Origin: Panonychus citri
Lineage: Eukaryota; Arthropoda; Arachnida; Trombidiformes; Tetranychidae
NCBI RefSeq assembly: GCF_014898815.1
Contig: NW_026515509.1
Span: 124,001-188,000 of the forward strand
Reading direction: 5' to 3'
DNA length: 64,000 nucleotides
Part shown: piece after piece, positions 29,001 to 39,808 of the stretch
How positions within the stretch are numbered: the first letter of the stretch is position 1
Layout: each line of letters begins with the position of its first letter
Made by a program: the position numbers and the translations under genes
Notes under the pieces: model-generated
Databases searched by the model: none
What the model saw: the letters and a program-made list of their open reading frames with translations, nothing else
Told to the model about the DNA's origin: nothing

Positions 29001-32000
29001 TCACTCACAAAATCTCAAAGTGATTAAGCTTTTATATCATGTTCATATTATTAAGTTTTATTTATTTTTATCAATGTCAATTATTAGATCAGATTATGAA
29101 TCAGAATTGACTCTGAGATAACCTTGAAACTTTTATTTCTCTCTCTCTCTCTTTTTACCTGGAAATTCATTGATCATTGAGGATCAAATTCTGACTCATA
29201 CTCAGAGAATCGATTATTCATTTAATCGAAAATCAATAACATGAATACTGTGAACATATACCCTGTATATTAACCCACTATTCTTAGAATTGGGTAGCTT
29301 TTTCTTTCTTTATTTTGTCTCCTTATTTTCCATTTTCTTTTCCCTTCATGGTGACTCTTATTCTGAAAGCTTGGAATTGAAATTATCACCCAAAACCATT
29401 AACACTCAACTGAATCTGAATCTAAGGTAATCCCATTGATAATCTGTAATAAAAGCAAACACATATATCACTACAAAGCTTTTTTATTCATCATTAATAT
29501 AATCATCTTATCATGTTCAATATCTGATTCTAAATCATGATAATCAGATAGTCATGATCTTATCATGGAAATAAAAACTTTGGGAAACTTGCGCTCATTT
29601 CCATTGAATATTGAATAATGATATTGATTCAGATAGAGAACGAGAGGATAATAATAGAAGGAGAATAAAAATAAACTTTATTCCACCGGAGGGACTGAGC
29701 AATTATCTCTCCCCATGAAATTTTCATGATAAAATTGCTCATTGTTTTGCAGAGAAAACAAAAAAAAATCATCACACTCACTGGACACTAATCTATTCTG
29801 TCCAAGTGACCTTAATCACTCGCACGGTGGATGAACACTGAAAAACACACCTAAAGCACATGAATTATCATCATGAGGCTTTTTTCTTCTTCTTCTTCTT
29901 TGATTAATTATACAATCAACATGGAAACGGATGTTGTCAAGGTGTTGTCCATAAACTTGTTTGTTTATTTATTGTTACTTGAATTCGGAGTGAAAAAAAA
30001 ATAATAAAAGTTAAATGAGTTACAGTGAATACAAAAAAAACCATGGGCAAGTATTTATGCTGCTGCCTCACTCAGTTTGGACACTCCCTTGTGTTTCCGG
30101 TTTCCTTAAGGCCAACATTTCACTTGCAAAAATAACAACAACAACTTGAGTACACAGGTAACATTAAATATCCAACAGAGAGAGAGAGAGAGAGATGAAG
30201 ATGGTGGTGGTAAATTCAGTTGAAATTAGAAGCTATTAAAATCGTTTCAACCATGAATCCGTTTCCATTTATTCATCATGTTAATAAATTAATTTCTTCT
30301 CATCATTCAGATTACTCACAATAATCATTTTTTTTGTCGGATGAAAATTTTCATGATGATTCAGTTTACGATTAAATAACTAATTTAATTTCAATGTTAC
30401 TATCAGTTGATTGTAAAGTGATTATCATGATGATTAACTGTAATCATGAAAATCAAATGAGCAAATCTGATGACCTTGAAAGGAAAGAGACAAAGAGAAT
30501 AACTTTTTTTTTCAGCAAAAAAAAAAGCTGCTTATGACTCATCCGAATCACTGAATTATCACTGAACTTTTCATTTTCCTCATGAAAGACTATATAATTA
30601 CATCTTAAGTTAATTACGCTGATTAAACTTGATGATTCGGTGATTAACTGATGATGTTAATGATTCATAACGTGATTATTTATATATTTGAAATGTTACA
30701 TTTCCTGGTGACCATCATGATCAGAGTTTGTCTAATCTAATCAAGATTCTCGTTGAATAAGATTGGAAATTGCATCTTAATTGTGACAAAATTAATGAAC
30801 TCAAATGTCACCATCTAAATATTATCATTTAAATTTTTCCGCTCGAAAACTAAATTAACAGAGGAAGAGAGAGAGAGAGAGAGAGAGTTTGGTGATGCGG
30901 TTAAATTTATCTTTCCAGAGATTGACAGTTTACTCGAAACTTTTTCTCTTCGAACTTATGTTCAAAGTTAAATATCGTTCGTTTAGGTTCATCGAATCTG
31001 TGAAAATTGTTCTAACAATGAAAAGTTTAAATTACGATTGAAAAATGATTATTATTGTGAGAAAACCACAGAAGATGTAATATTAACAATCGAAATTGAT
31101 CCGGATCATTATAATCATTATTATCATTGTAATCAAACAAAAGGACAAGGAAGAGATGGTGGTGGGTAAAATAAAGGAGCAGAGAGAGAGAGAGAGAAAG
31201 AGAGTGGGAGTGGGAGGAGCGATAGTGAAAGTATTATAATGATGATGAATTCAAATCAATGGTAATTCTGATAATCTTTAAAGTTACAATTATTATTAAG
31301 GGAAAAATCATCCACTTACTTTATCCTAATCATTTCTGCTTCATCATCTATCTTGGTGGTTGTTGATAATTATTATTGTTACTTTGCATTTACAACGGAC
31401 TTTAAGTCTACCCTTGTAAACACGGGGTTCTAAGGCCAGAATTTGATTGACAGGCACCCTAAATATGAATATAACTTTGCCCACCGAGCAAATTTTGACA
31501 ACAGTCATCATTATAACCATTAGATGAGGATGATAACAATTTAAAGGTGTATTTCCGATCAATCAATAAAATTTTGTTTTCTCACTTCATTCATTTTGCA
31601 CTCTCTCTCTCTCTCTCTCTGGCAATATATGTTAAAGTTTCCCACCTTAGGCCACTTAGTTCATCACCGCCTTCGTGGACGATGTGTAACCTTTCAGGTC
31701 TACCTGGTTTCGGAAGCTTTTCAAAAACTTTAAATATTCCATCATCTCAACTCATAGAGATGAAATTGAATCGAAGAAAACAAATCTCAAACATCGAAAA
31801 ATGGAACAATTTATTTCTCGATCTACAAATTCGATAGCCTAAAGAACTTTTCGAACTGTAAAACAAGGATTATATGAACATAGAAAATATTTTCATTAAT
31901 TTACATCATTTTATTGGTTTAGAATTTGAATTGAAAAATATTTCATGTAATTTTCACACTATTTCAACATTTCTCCCCCTGAATAATCACGATATTCATT

Positions 32001-33164
32001 TACCACCAGAATTTATCATGATTTCCCATGATAACAAATCATCTAGATCCACCCAAAGATACTTAAGGGTAGGGTGGGAGTAGAAGGAGTAGAAATGAGA
32101 GAGAAAAAAGTTTCAAAGTAACTCATTCATTCATTTTCATGGTAACATGTTATTACTTATCATGTGTCAATTTTGTGTTTAAATTTAATACGAAAATGAT
32201 AAATCAACATAATAGTAAACAGGTAACATTGGCACGCTATGATAATGATGATGCATTTAATTTCCAGCTAAAGAGTTAAATCTAATGAGCTCAACAATTA
32301 ACTTGATAAACTTTTAATCACATTACTTAATTGTTATTGTCTGTATCTATTTATGTGTGTTGATTGTAACAAGAATCAAGTAAAAAAAAGGATAAATTGT
32401 TTGCCTAACCTTGAATGAGACTAAATTAAAAGGTGAATTAACTAAATTGACTCTGTCTTTACAGTTTCCTGTCATTTAATTACAATCATCGTGATTAAAA
32501 TGTAATTATAACACAATTAAATTTTTCAAAATTGTAGGTTGAACCCAAAGAAATGGTTACAATTAATTAATTGCAAACAAATACAATTAAATTAAAAAAA
32601 AAGTTTCTTTTCAAAAGCTTATAAAACCAAGACCAATGTTGTTTTGTTTTTCTTGTTTACTAATTGTTTGGACAATTAATTTTTCAACTTTAACAATTAA
32701 CAATTGAAAAAGTTAATTGCATTTTGTCATAACCCTAAATGGGAATATTGTAATAAATTGTTACAATTTCAATTGTGTTGGTTATAATTAATATACGATT
32801 TTCTCATCATGGTTCAGAACCATTGAGAAAATACATTGACTGTTGATTGTGATTAGTAAATTGTTCCAATGGTAAAAGTTGTATATTCTTACAATTATTT
32901 TATTATCATCTTTTCTTCTGCCTTCTCGCTGTTTACAATGAAGATAAACTATTTCTCTCTTTCTTTTCGTCATCATTATCATCATTTCCTTTCTTCTCTC
33001 TCTCTCTTTCTTTCTCTAAATTCATGGAAGATTGAAAAATAAATGATTTACTGTCATAGAGAAAACCATTATATCTCAATGGTGAGCATTTGGCCAGTAT
33101 ACAGAGTCTATGTGACCCTAGGCTACTACTGAAGAAAAGGGGAGTGAGTATACAGAAAGAAAGA

Positions 33165-33166
<2 letters not shown>

Positions 33167-33197
<31 letters not shown>
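33167..33197. repeat. (AG)n microsatellite
   Basis: About 31 bases of AG; a CT tract lies at 33469..33496. Confidence 0.9.
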
Positions 33198-33198
<1 letters not shown>

Positions 33199-33464
33199 AA
33201 TATGAATTAGTGTGCTGTCTTTTCTATCTGTGAGAAACGGGAGAGGGACACTTGCTGTCTATGTGATAATATGAACATTGGACAAGCAGAGGAGGAAAAA
33301 AGTGATGACATGAAAACCACTTTTCATCATCTTCATCTTCATCTTCATCTTCAATCATCATCTGGGTGTCTCTCTATTCATATCTCCGTTAAAAAAATTT
33401 CATCAAAATTCATCCATTGGCCTCACCATCATCACCAACACTAAACTGTCATCTCTCACCCACC

Positions 33465-33468
<4 letters not shown>

Positions 33469-33496
<28 letters not shown>
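33469..33496. repeat. (CT)n microsatellite
   Basis: About 28 bases of CT. Confidence 0.9.
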
Positions 33497-34456
33497 GCTC
33501 TATCTTATTTCTTGCAAGAAAATAGCATTAAATTGAACTGTCCATCTAAAGACTTATCCCTAAGCCCATTTTACTGCAATAATTTGGATCAGACCAGATT
33601 ATGATATAAGATTATCTCTCTAGGGTAAATGGAAACTTTTGTTGGATAAAGATTAAGATGATAATGGTTTACAATAAAATGCAAAAACTATCATCCCTTT
33701 GGCACTTTATTACCATTACACTAATCTTGATGTATTTTTATTCATTTCTATTACTGAAAATCAACATGATGATAATTGCCAACAATCAATTATACAGAAC
33801 AAAAAAAAAATAGAAATACTTAAAGATAAACAAATCTAATTCATTAGATTGAGTAATTTACGTCTATCATTATCTTAATCGGATTGATAAAATATTGCAA
33901 TTACATTCTTATCATCATCATCATCATCATCCTTTTGTAATCGGTCAAGCAAAGTTATTACTCACCAATGGTCAAGCAATTGCAATAACTCAGGCATCAT
34001 GAAAATGATTATGATGATGATGATTATCATCATCGTCTCCCACAATAAGCTTATTGGATGATAATTGCATCAACATCAATTTAAAGTAATTGCAATTTGC
34101 AGTTTTTTAATTTAGTTACGATTGCAATTGAATCTTTTTTTTGTTCCATCACAAAATTTGATTGTTAATAAAACAGCAGCAAAAATCTGGTTAACATCAA
34201 ACATCAAGAAATCAATAGTTTCAGGAGTAAAGAAAAAAACATGAAGATGAGAGGGAGGAAGAGGAGGATGATGGTAATGTTGATGAAGATGAAGATGATG
34301 GATGATAATGATGGTTAATAATAACAATAATTATAATAAATGCAATCAAAGATGATCAATGAAAAGTGATCTGGCAACCTGTCAGTCTTATTGAAAATTG
34401 AATGAAAATCTTTAAGTTTATCATTGAAAAGGTAAAATAGTTCAAATCTGACGGTG

Positions 34457-34491
<35 letters not shown>
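34457..34491. repeat. (ATC)n trinucleotide tract
   Basis: About eleven and a half perfect ATC units, read on the minus strand as a run of Met codons. A GAT/ATG tract follows at 34508..34530. Confidence 0.95.
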
Positions 34492-35936
34492 GGTCTTAAG
34501 ATTCATGGTAATGATGATGATGATGATGATACAATGACAATAGTTGCAATCATTTTTTATTCATCATCAAGGAGCAATAGAAGAAGAAGAAAAATTTAAT
34601 GAGATGATAAACAAGATATTACATATTAATGATTCCAGATATTCATGGTTACCATTATTATTAGTTTTCTTGTTATTATTATTAACTTTCTGGTTTGCAA
34701 ATTCAACGAGATTGCATTTGATTTCTGATGTTTTGTTGACATGGTAAACACACTGAATAATAAGCAAGATACATAACTCAACAGGAACGGGAAACTGTGT
34801 GTGATTGTGTATGGAGACTTACAAATGAACATTAGCACCCAGCTAGGGATGGATGAGAAAAGAGATGAAGATAAATACATGGGGTGGAGAGTAAGTTTTC
34901 CAGTTCATCTTGATGCATCTTATCATCATCATCATTCTCATCTCTTTTATGAGTGATAACCGTCAAGGAAAAAAAAGCCCACGTTGAACACTACATGTCA
35001 GTTTAATCTGGAGCTATTGTATTATGCTGATTACAAGGCTACCAGAAAAAGCCAAGGGGTCAGTCTAAGGTCCGAAGGGTAACATTGAGATAACAATTGT
35101 ACCTGGAGAAGATGGAAAGTAAAAGTTTTAGTAAAATTTTCAGGTTTCAGTAAACGGACAAGAGATTGAAGGTTGAATTTGTAAGTTGTACCAAAAATCA
35201 CCATGTGAACCCAACCCAAATTTACCTTGACCACAAAAGGTTGGGCTATTTTTTTTGTTTAATTTACCTTTTGCTCTGGTTACTTTTTAACATGCATTCA
35301 TTTAGATTTCAATGGTTTTAATATATTGTTGTTACATTGATGCTAATGATGGCCAGTTGAGAGAGAGAGAGAGAGAGACAAAGATCTAGTGTATCTTATT
35401 AGACTGAAGACTTTGTAATCTTATTTACCTTTAGGCTAAAGGTAAAAGATGATTATACTAAGCTCTTGGACAATGGACACAATATATTAGGCAATGAATG
35501 AAGATTCTGTTCATTATCTTGTCAATTGTTTTATTACTACAATTACTATTACTAATACTTTCACTTGACCATCATTTTGTGCAAATATCATGATATATAT
35601 TTGACCTACTGGTCAGAGTTCAAAGGTTCACCTTTGAGTTGATTGATTCAGGATTACAATTGATCTCCAAGTTTATGTCATCATGTTATTATTTTATCAA
35701 TTTAATATTTTTCTCTAACTTATTGATTTCATTTTGATTCATGAACTTTTCTATTCATCTTGTCACCATGAGACCATACAAAATGACATTGACCATTTTC
35801 AGGGTCAATCTAATATTCATTTATCATATGTATTGATTGAATCTATGAATAAATGAGTTAACAGTTATTACCTTGAATTAATAGTAACAAGGGTTGATTA
35901 TCATTATGCTGGTTATTCATGTGAATAAAAAAGTTA

Positions 35937-35940
35937 ATTT
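35937..35940. repeat. Target-site duplication, left copy (ATTT)
   Basis: The four bases before the 5' LTR match the four bases after the 3' LTR. Four base pairs is usual for gypsy-type integrases. If the LTR were taken to end one base earlier (GAC), a 5-bp AATTT duplication would also fit; TG...CA ends favour the 4-bp reading. Confidence 0.8.
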
Positions 35941-36194
35941 TGTAAGGTAACCCTCATGAACCTCAATTTTCGCGCTCATGCTCTTCCCTTTTCTCTCACC
36001 ATGTGAATAAATCACATGATTGTTTTTATCAACTTCCTTTAATTTTGATTAACCTTTAGTTTAACCTTTATGGGCTATAAAAGCCAATTCATTTCTATTA
36101 ATCCTTAACAGTTTAATTAATTGTTCATCTTCAAGTCACTTGACTTTTATTAGTCTTCCTTAATTGTGACTAAATCTCTTTTACTAATTATGCT

Positions 36195-36229
36195 TATAAA
36201 AGCTTCTCAATTAGTCACCTTCATTGGTC
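36195..36229 (+). promoter_or_regulatory. Candidate LTR core promoter A (TATA plus initiator)
   Basis: TATAAAAG at 36195..36202 followed by TCATTGG at 36221, which puts the initiator A (36223) 28 bases after the first T of the TATA box, a normal TATA-to-start distance. TCATT resembles the arthropod initiator TCAKT (established knowledge). Use as a start site is inferred. Confidence 0.4.
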
Positions 36230-36347
36230 TAATTACTCTTGGTGTTTCTTATTTGTAACAGTAACCCTTCATTCATTCAATCCGTTAATCATTCTAGACT
36301 TTGTTTTCTACTGTTAATCATTAATTACTTAATTAAACTTATTTACT

Positions 36348-36380
36348 TATAAAAGTGCTCTAACCTTTATTGGTCATTCG
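36348..36380 (+). promoter_or_regulatory. Candidate LTR core promoter B (TATA plus initiator)
   Basis: TATAAAAG at 36348..36355 followed by TCATTCG at 36374, with the A (36376) again exactly 28 bases from the start of the TATA box. A third TATAAAAG at 36076 lacks a TCATT at this spacing. If B is the main start, R begins near 36376 and no AATAAA or ATTAAA follows it in the LTR; if A is used, the ATTAAA at 36332 falls within R. Confidence 0.4.
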
Positions 36381-36504
36381 CCCTTGTGAATTAGTATGTG
36401 TGAGAAAACACAGTAAGTTGAAAGGACTGAGTAGAAGGGACAAAACGGACCTTTGAGAGTTAAGTTCGGTACTCTGACCCTTGTCCACTCTAAAACCCGA
36501 CATA

Positions 36505-36522
36505 TGGCGACCTAGGCAGTCC
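36505..36522 (+). other. Primer-binding site (minus-strand priming)
   Basis: TGGCGACCTAGGCAGTCC begins two bases after the LTR and starts with TGG, complementary to a tRNA CCA end. From memory, the first eight bases (TGGCGACC) match the PBS start of 412/mdg1-type gypsy elements primed by tRNA-Arg. The next ten bases differ from those elements, so the primer identity is tentative. Confidence 0.75.
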
Positions 36523-36661
36523 TCTCTATTCTCCTTATTCTTCTTTTCTCTCTGTGAAATATTTCTCTTCCCTTCTCATCTAATTCTTCCGCATTCAGCA
36601 CCATAAAGTGTTTTCTTTTGTAATCATCATCGTGTGTTTTCTTACACCATAAAGTGTTACT
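36523..36661 (+). other. Untranslated leader with a 14-bp direct repeat
   Basis: Pyrimidine-rich leader between PBS and gag start. CACCATAAAGTGTT occurs at 36599..36612 and again at 36645..36658, the second copy ending three bases before the gag ATG. No function is known; a packaging or translation signal is possible but not shown. Confidence 0.6.
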
Positions 36662-39238
36662 ATGCCTCCTAAGAAGATCTCAGCTCTCAGAAGTGTTGTT
36701 TCTGATGAAACTACTGTTAAAGACGCTCCAATTTCTGACAAACAAAAGTATCTCGAAACATGGGGTCATGATAAAAAACCTCGCTGTATTGTTCACTTCA
36801 GTTTCCTCGAATCTTTATCGACTCATTTTTTGCTTCATGGCATTGAGACCGATTTCGACGCCCTTGAAGGGTTATCTCTTACTGAAGCGATCGAACCTAG
36901 TGTTCCAGATTGGTTAATTTCTTTCCGCCGAGACGGTTTAACCGAAAAGGAACTTCAAGCACTTCTTAGTGTCTATGGTACAACAAAACAAGCCCTTTTA
37001 TCAGGTTCCTATGATCTTATTAATACTCTCAATGTGTCAGAAAACGCTAAACATGTATTTCGTCAATTCAGAGGAAATGACTTTAAACCTTCAAATGTTC
37101 TCAAGGACGAATCAAAGTCACCTCAACCTCTAATCAACCTTGAGCCACTTCCTCTTCCTCCATCTTCTTCCATCACACTTCCTGATTACAAATATCGAGT
37201 ACCTCTTCCTTCTCTTCCAATTCTTCGAATCGAAGATGATCCCTTCGACTGGTTAACTAGCGCAGAAAGGCAACTCCAGTGGGAACCGATCGACGATTCA
37301 ACTCGTTTCCGACTTCTTAAAAAGTACATTGCTCACGATTTGATCATCATTGACCAACAGTCATGTCAAGGTATCACCGATTACAACGAGTATATCTCAG
37401 CTCTTTATCGAGGCTTAAGAGATTCTACCAAGGTAACCGAAGCTCAACAAAGTTTAAATGATCTCCGTTACAATTATGAAGATCCTCCTCGTATCTTCAT
37501 CGCTAAATTGCGATCATATCTTCTTCGACGTTTTAGTACGGTCACTAATCAAGATATCTTACGGGAACTTCATCATCGTATTCCAGTACCTCTTAGAGAT
37601 GCTATCGAAGATCAAGGTTGTGTTGACAGTCTCGAAGGTACCATAAAGGTAATGATACTCCGTTATCACCGTCAATTAAGACATCCGAAACCTCATGATA
37701 AATCGTATTTAAATCAAAAGTCGAAACCTTATGAGTCCAATAAAGGACCTGAACAAAGAAATGTTCAATCTCAACAATCAAAGGGTAATCATAAACCATC
37801 TCAAGTTCCTGTTGTTTCCTCTTCATCTTCCTCATCGTCTTCCTCGTCAAATTCTCAACAACAATCCGGTAAACCTTATCCAAAATTCTGTCGTTATTGT
37901 AAAGAGAAAGGCCATGAAATCAAAGATTGTGCAAAGCGAAATGCTAAACTTTCTAAGAATGAAGAAAATTCTACTGATAAAAGTACTCCAACAACTCAAG
38001 AATTAACTTTCTGTCTTCCAAGCGATGAAGCTTCTTCCTCATTAATTACTAAATTCGGAGATGTTCCTCCAAATGAATGTGCTTCTGTGTTTTGTCAACT
38101 ATTCACCAGTACTCGTGAATTCACTAAAAGTGGTTTCGTCCTCTTTGATACTGGATCTGGATCTTCATTGATCGACCTCGACTTCGCTAAAAGCCTTAAA
38201 GCTTTCCTCGTTCCAACGGACTACTCAGTTCGTGATGCTTGTGATAATAATCTAGACGTCATTGGTGAAGCTTATGCTCTTGTGAATCTTCCTCCTTCAA
38301 AAGAAGTGATACTTATTCGTGTCGTGATAGCGAAACGATTTTCTCCTCTATTCTTGTTTGGGTATAAAACTGGACACGATCTGAAGATTGGATTACAATC
38401 GGATGGTGAGAAATTCAAAGTATCTTTTATGAGAAAAACTGAGCATGAACTTGTTAAGTTTAGATTCGCCACTTTTGAAGAAACAAAAGTTGGATTATCC
38501 AGAGATAATAGAAGTTCTGTCGATATCATTGATCTTTGTAATGTTAAAACAGTTGATATGCCTCATCTTTATCTCAAAGCTTCTAAAAGCCACGCAAGCT
38601 TAATTTATCTAATTCAAAATAATCTAAGAAAAGACAGACCTTTCAAAATCAAATCTCTTCCTCCTGAAGAACAACTTCTTACTCCTAAAGAGTCTTCATA
38701 TTGTCTTCTTCATTCTCATGAATCCGAGCAAAAAGAAAATTTAAATTTTAAAGATAAACTCCTCAGATGTATGAATCCAGAATTAAGTTCAAATCAAGTC
38801 AACGAACTTTTATCAATTCTCTTGAACTATCATGATGTTTTCTCTCAACATCGCCTGGATCTTGGTTGCATCTCTTATCGCAACTGCCCCATCTTTATCG
38901 ATATCGGAGACAATAAAGTCCCTTATCAAAAACCTTATCCTTGCTCATTTGAAAGAAGAAAAATTTTCAAAGATTTAATCAACGAGCTAATCAAAAGTGG
39001 TATTGTTGAACCTTCAACGGCAGAGGGTGGATCCCCTGCTTTACTCGTTGCCAAACCTGATAAATCTTATCGTCTTGTTATCGATTATCGCGCTTTAAAT
39101 CGCATCACTCGAATAACTCAATACCCGATGCCTAGGGTTGATGACTGCTTAGAAGCAGTTCGAGGTGTTGAATATTTTAATCTATTCGACCTCTTTCAAG
39201 GCTACCATCAAATAGAACTTCATCCTCAAGAAAGGTAA
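36662..39238 (+). CDS. Gag, protease and N-terminal reverse transcriptase (frame then breaks)
   Basis: A single frame of 858 codons. Residues about 180-350 resemble the capsid-like retrotransposon gag domain. A Ser-run-containing basic linker leads to a zinc knuckle C-x2-C-x4-H-x4-C (C410, C413, H418, C423), the nucleocapsid signature. The aspartic protease active site DTGSG begins at D496. RT starts around residue 770, with the RLVIDYRALN block and motif A catalytic Asp at D843 in FNLFDLFQGYHQI. Gag, PR and RT share one frame, so there is no programmed shift between gag and pol. The start ATG has A at -3 and is the first after the leader. The stop at 39236..39238 falls right after motif A, where family members continue into a KTAF-type block; that block is present in another frame immediately downstream, so this stop is a break, not a true end. 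Confidence 0.93.
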   Translation: MPPKKISALRSVVSDETTVKDAPISDKQKYLETWGHDKKPRCIVHFSFLESLSTHFLLHGIETDFDALEGLSLTEAIEPSVPDWLISFRRDGLTEKELQALLSVYGTTKQALLSGSYDLINTLNVSENAKHVFRQFRGNDFKPSNVLKDESKSPQPLINLEPLPLPPSSSITLPDYKYRVPLPSLPILRIEDDPFDWLTSAERQLQWEPIDDSTRFRLLKKYIAHDLIIIDQQSCQGITDYNEYISALYRGLRDSTKVTEAQQSLNDLRYNYEDPPRIFIAKLRSYLLRRFSTVTNQDILRELHHRIPVPLRDAIEDQGCVDSLEGTIKVMILRYHRQLRHPKPHDKSYLNQKSKPYESNKGPEQRNVQSQQSKGNHKPSQVPVVSSSSSSSSSSSNSQQQSGKPYPKFCRYCKEKGHEIKDCAKRNAKLSKNEENSTDKSTPTTQELTFCLPSDEASSSLITKFGDVPPNECASVFCQLFTSTREFTKSGFVLFDTGSGSSLIDLDFAKSLKAFLVPTDYSVRDACDNNLDVIGEAYALVNLPPSKEVILIRVVIAKRFSPLFLFGYKTGHDLKIGLQSDGEKFKVSFMRKTEHELVKFRFATFEETKVGLSRDNRSSVDIIDLCNVKTVDMPHLYLKASKSHASLIYLIQNNLRKDRPFKIKSLPPEEQLLTPKESSYCLLHSHESEQKENLNFKDKLLRCMNPELSSNQVNELLSILLNYHDVFSQHRLDLGCISYRNCPIFIDIGDNKVPYQKPYPCSFERRKIFKDLINELIKSGIVEPSTAEGGSPALLVAKPDKSYRLVIDYRALNRITRITQYPMPRVDDCLEAVRGVEYFNLFDLFQGYHQIELHPQER

Positions 39239-39542
39239 AACCGCCTTCGTGACTCCTGATGGTAAATACCAATTTATTCGTCTTCCTATGGGTCTTTCCG
39301 GTGCTCCGTTTTATTTTCAACAAATGGTCAATAAAGTTCTCGATGGTCACAATTACATTAAATGTCTTGGATATTTCGACGACGTCCCAGTTCTTGGTCG
39401 TTCATGGCGTGACTTGCTAAAAAGTACTCAACTCGTTCTTCAAAGACTTCGTGATCATAACCTCAAAGTCAAGACAGATAAATGTCAATTTGGTTATCGT
39501 GAAATTAAATTCTTAGGTCACATCGTTAGTGGTAAGGAATAA
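39237..39542 (+). pseudogene. Reverse transcriptase, central segment (shifted frame)
   Basis: Continues RT in a different frame: KTAF block, LPMGL-x-APFYFQ (motif B) and the polymerase box YFDD at 39372..39383, which supplies the two catalytic Asp residues. Reaching this frame from the upstream one needs a net +1 or -2 change near 39235. By comparison with the family one residue is missing there, which favours a 2-base loss. The segment ends at a stop after FLGHIVSGKE; the expected Lys-Pro-Asp-Pro continuation follows at once in the next frame, consistent with loss of one base near 39537. Confidence 0.88.
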
Positions 39543-39808
39543 AACCTGATCCTGCTAAAGTCGAAGCCCTCAAACGCCTTCCCTATCCAAGAAATCGTAA
39601 AGAACTTCAAAGCATTTTAGGTTGTTACAACTTCTTCAGCCGTTACATAAAAGATTTTTCTCGTTTAGCTGAACCCTTATACCGAATGGTATCCAAAGAT
39701 AGAAAATTCTGTCTCATGAAAGAAGATAAAGATGCACTCGATAAACTCAAATCATCCCTCATCATTAAAACTATGTTGGTTCATCATGATCCGTCTTTAA
39801 GGAAAAAT
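39539..39808 (+). pseudogene. Reverse transcriptase thumb/connection segment (shifted frame)
   Basis: Open in the same frame as gag. Reads the typical post-polymerase block of gypsy RTs: KPDPAKVEAL, then NRKELQSILGCYNFFSRYI, then AEPLYRM, and the segment leading to RNase H. It loses register near 39797..39807, where a run of five A residues lies; one extra base in that run would connect it to the downstream RNase H frame. Confidence 0.85.

Larger units (their letters stand above)
14540..35936. other. Noncoding, microsatellite-rich host DNA (left flank, part 2)
   Basis: No convincing gene. Blocks near 17.0-19.0, 21.6-22.5, 26.2-27.1 and 32.1-32.8 kb have few GA/CT tracts and are dense in ATTA/TAAT and CAATTAA-like words. 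Other blocks are dominated by CT/GA repeats. Frames such as 19452..19874 (-) and 20874..21230 (-) are Ser-Leu or Arg-Glu repeats. Short candidate exons at 23397..23513 and 25153..25239 are listed only as findings. Confidence 0.6.
35941..36502 (+). repeat. 5' LTR (562 bp)
   Basis: Starts TGTAAGG and ends CCCGACA. I find no difference from the 3' LTR on reading both through. It carries three TATAAAAG boxes (36076, 36195, 36348), a 7-bp-arm inverted repeat CATGTGA/TCACATG with a 5-nt loop at 36000..36018, and an ATTAAA polyadenylation-type hexamer at 36332. The only AATAAA (36006) lies inside that small hairpin upstream of every TATA box, so it would be in U3 and is unlikely to be the poly(A) signal. 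Confidence 0.97.

Noticed and set aside
35936..35940. Five-base target duplication AATTT
   Set aside because: Would require the LTR to end GAC instead of the canonical CA; the 4-bp ATTT reading is simpler and usual for gypsy.
36006..36011. AATAAA in the LTR as the polyadenylation signal
   Set aside because: Lies upstream of all TATA boxes, inside a small hairpin, hence in U3 of either transcript start.
37602..37883. Minus-strand frames inside the retroelement
   Set aside because: Shadows of the well-supported plus-strand gag frame.
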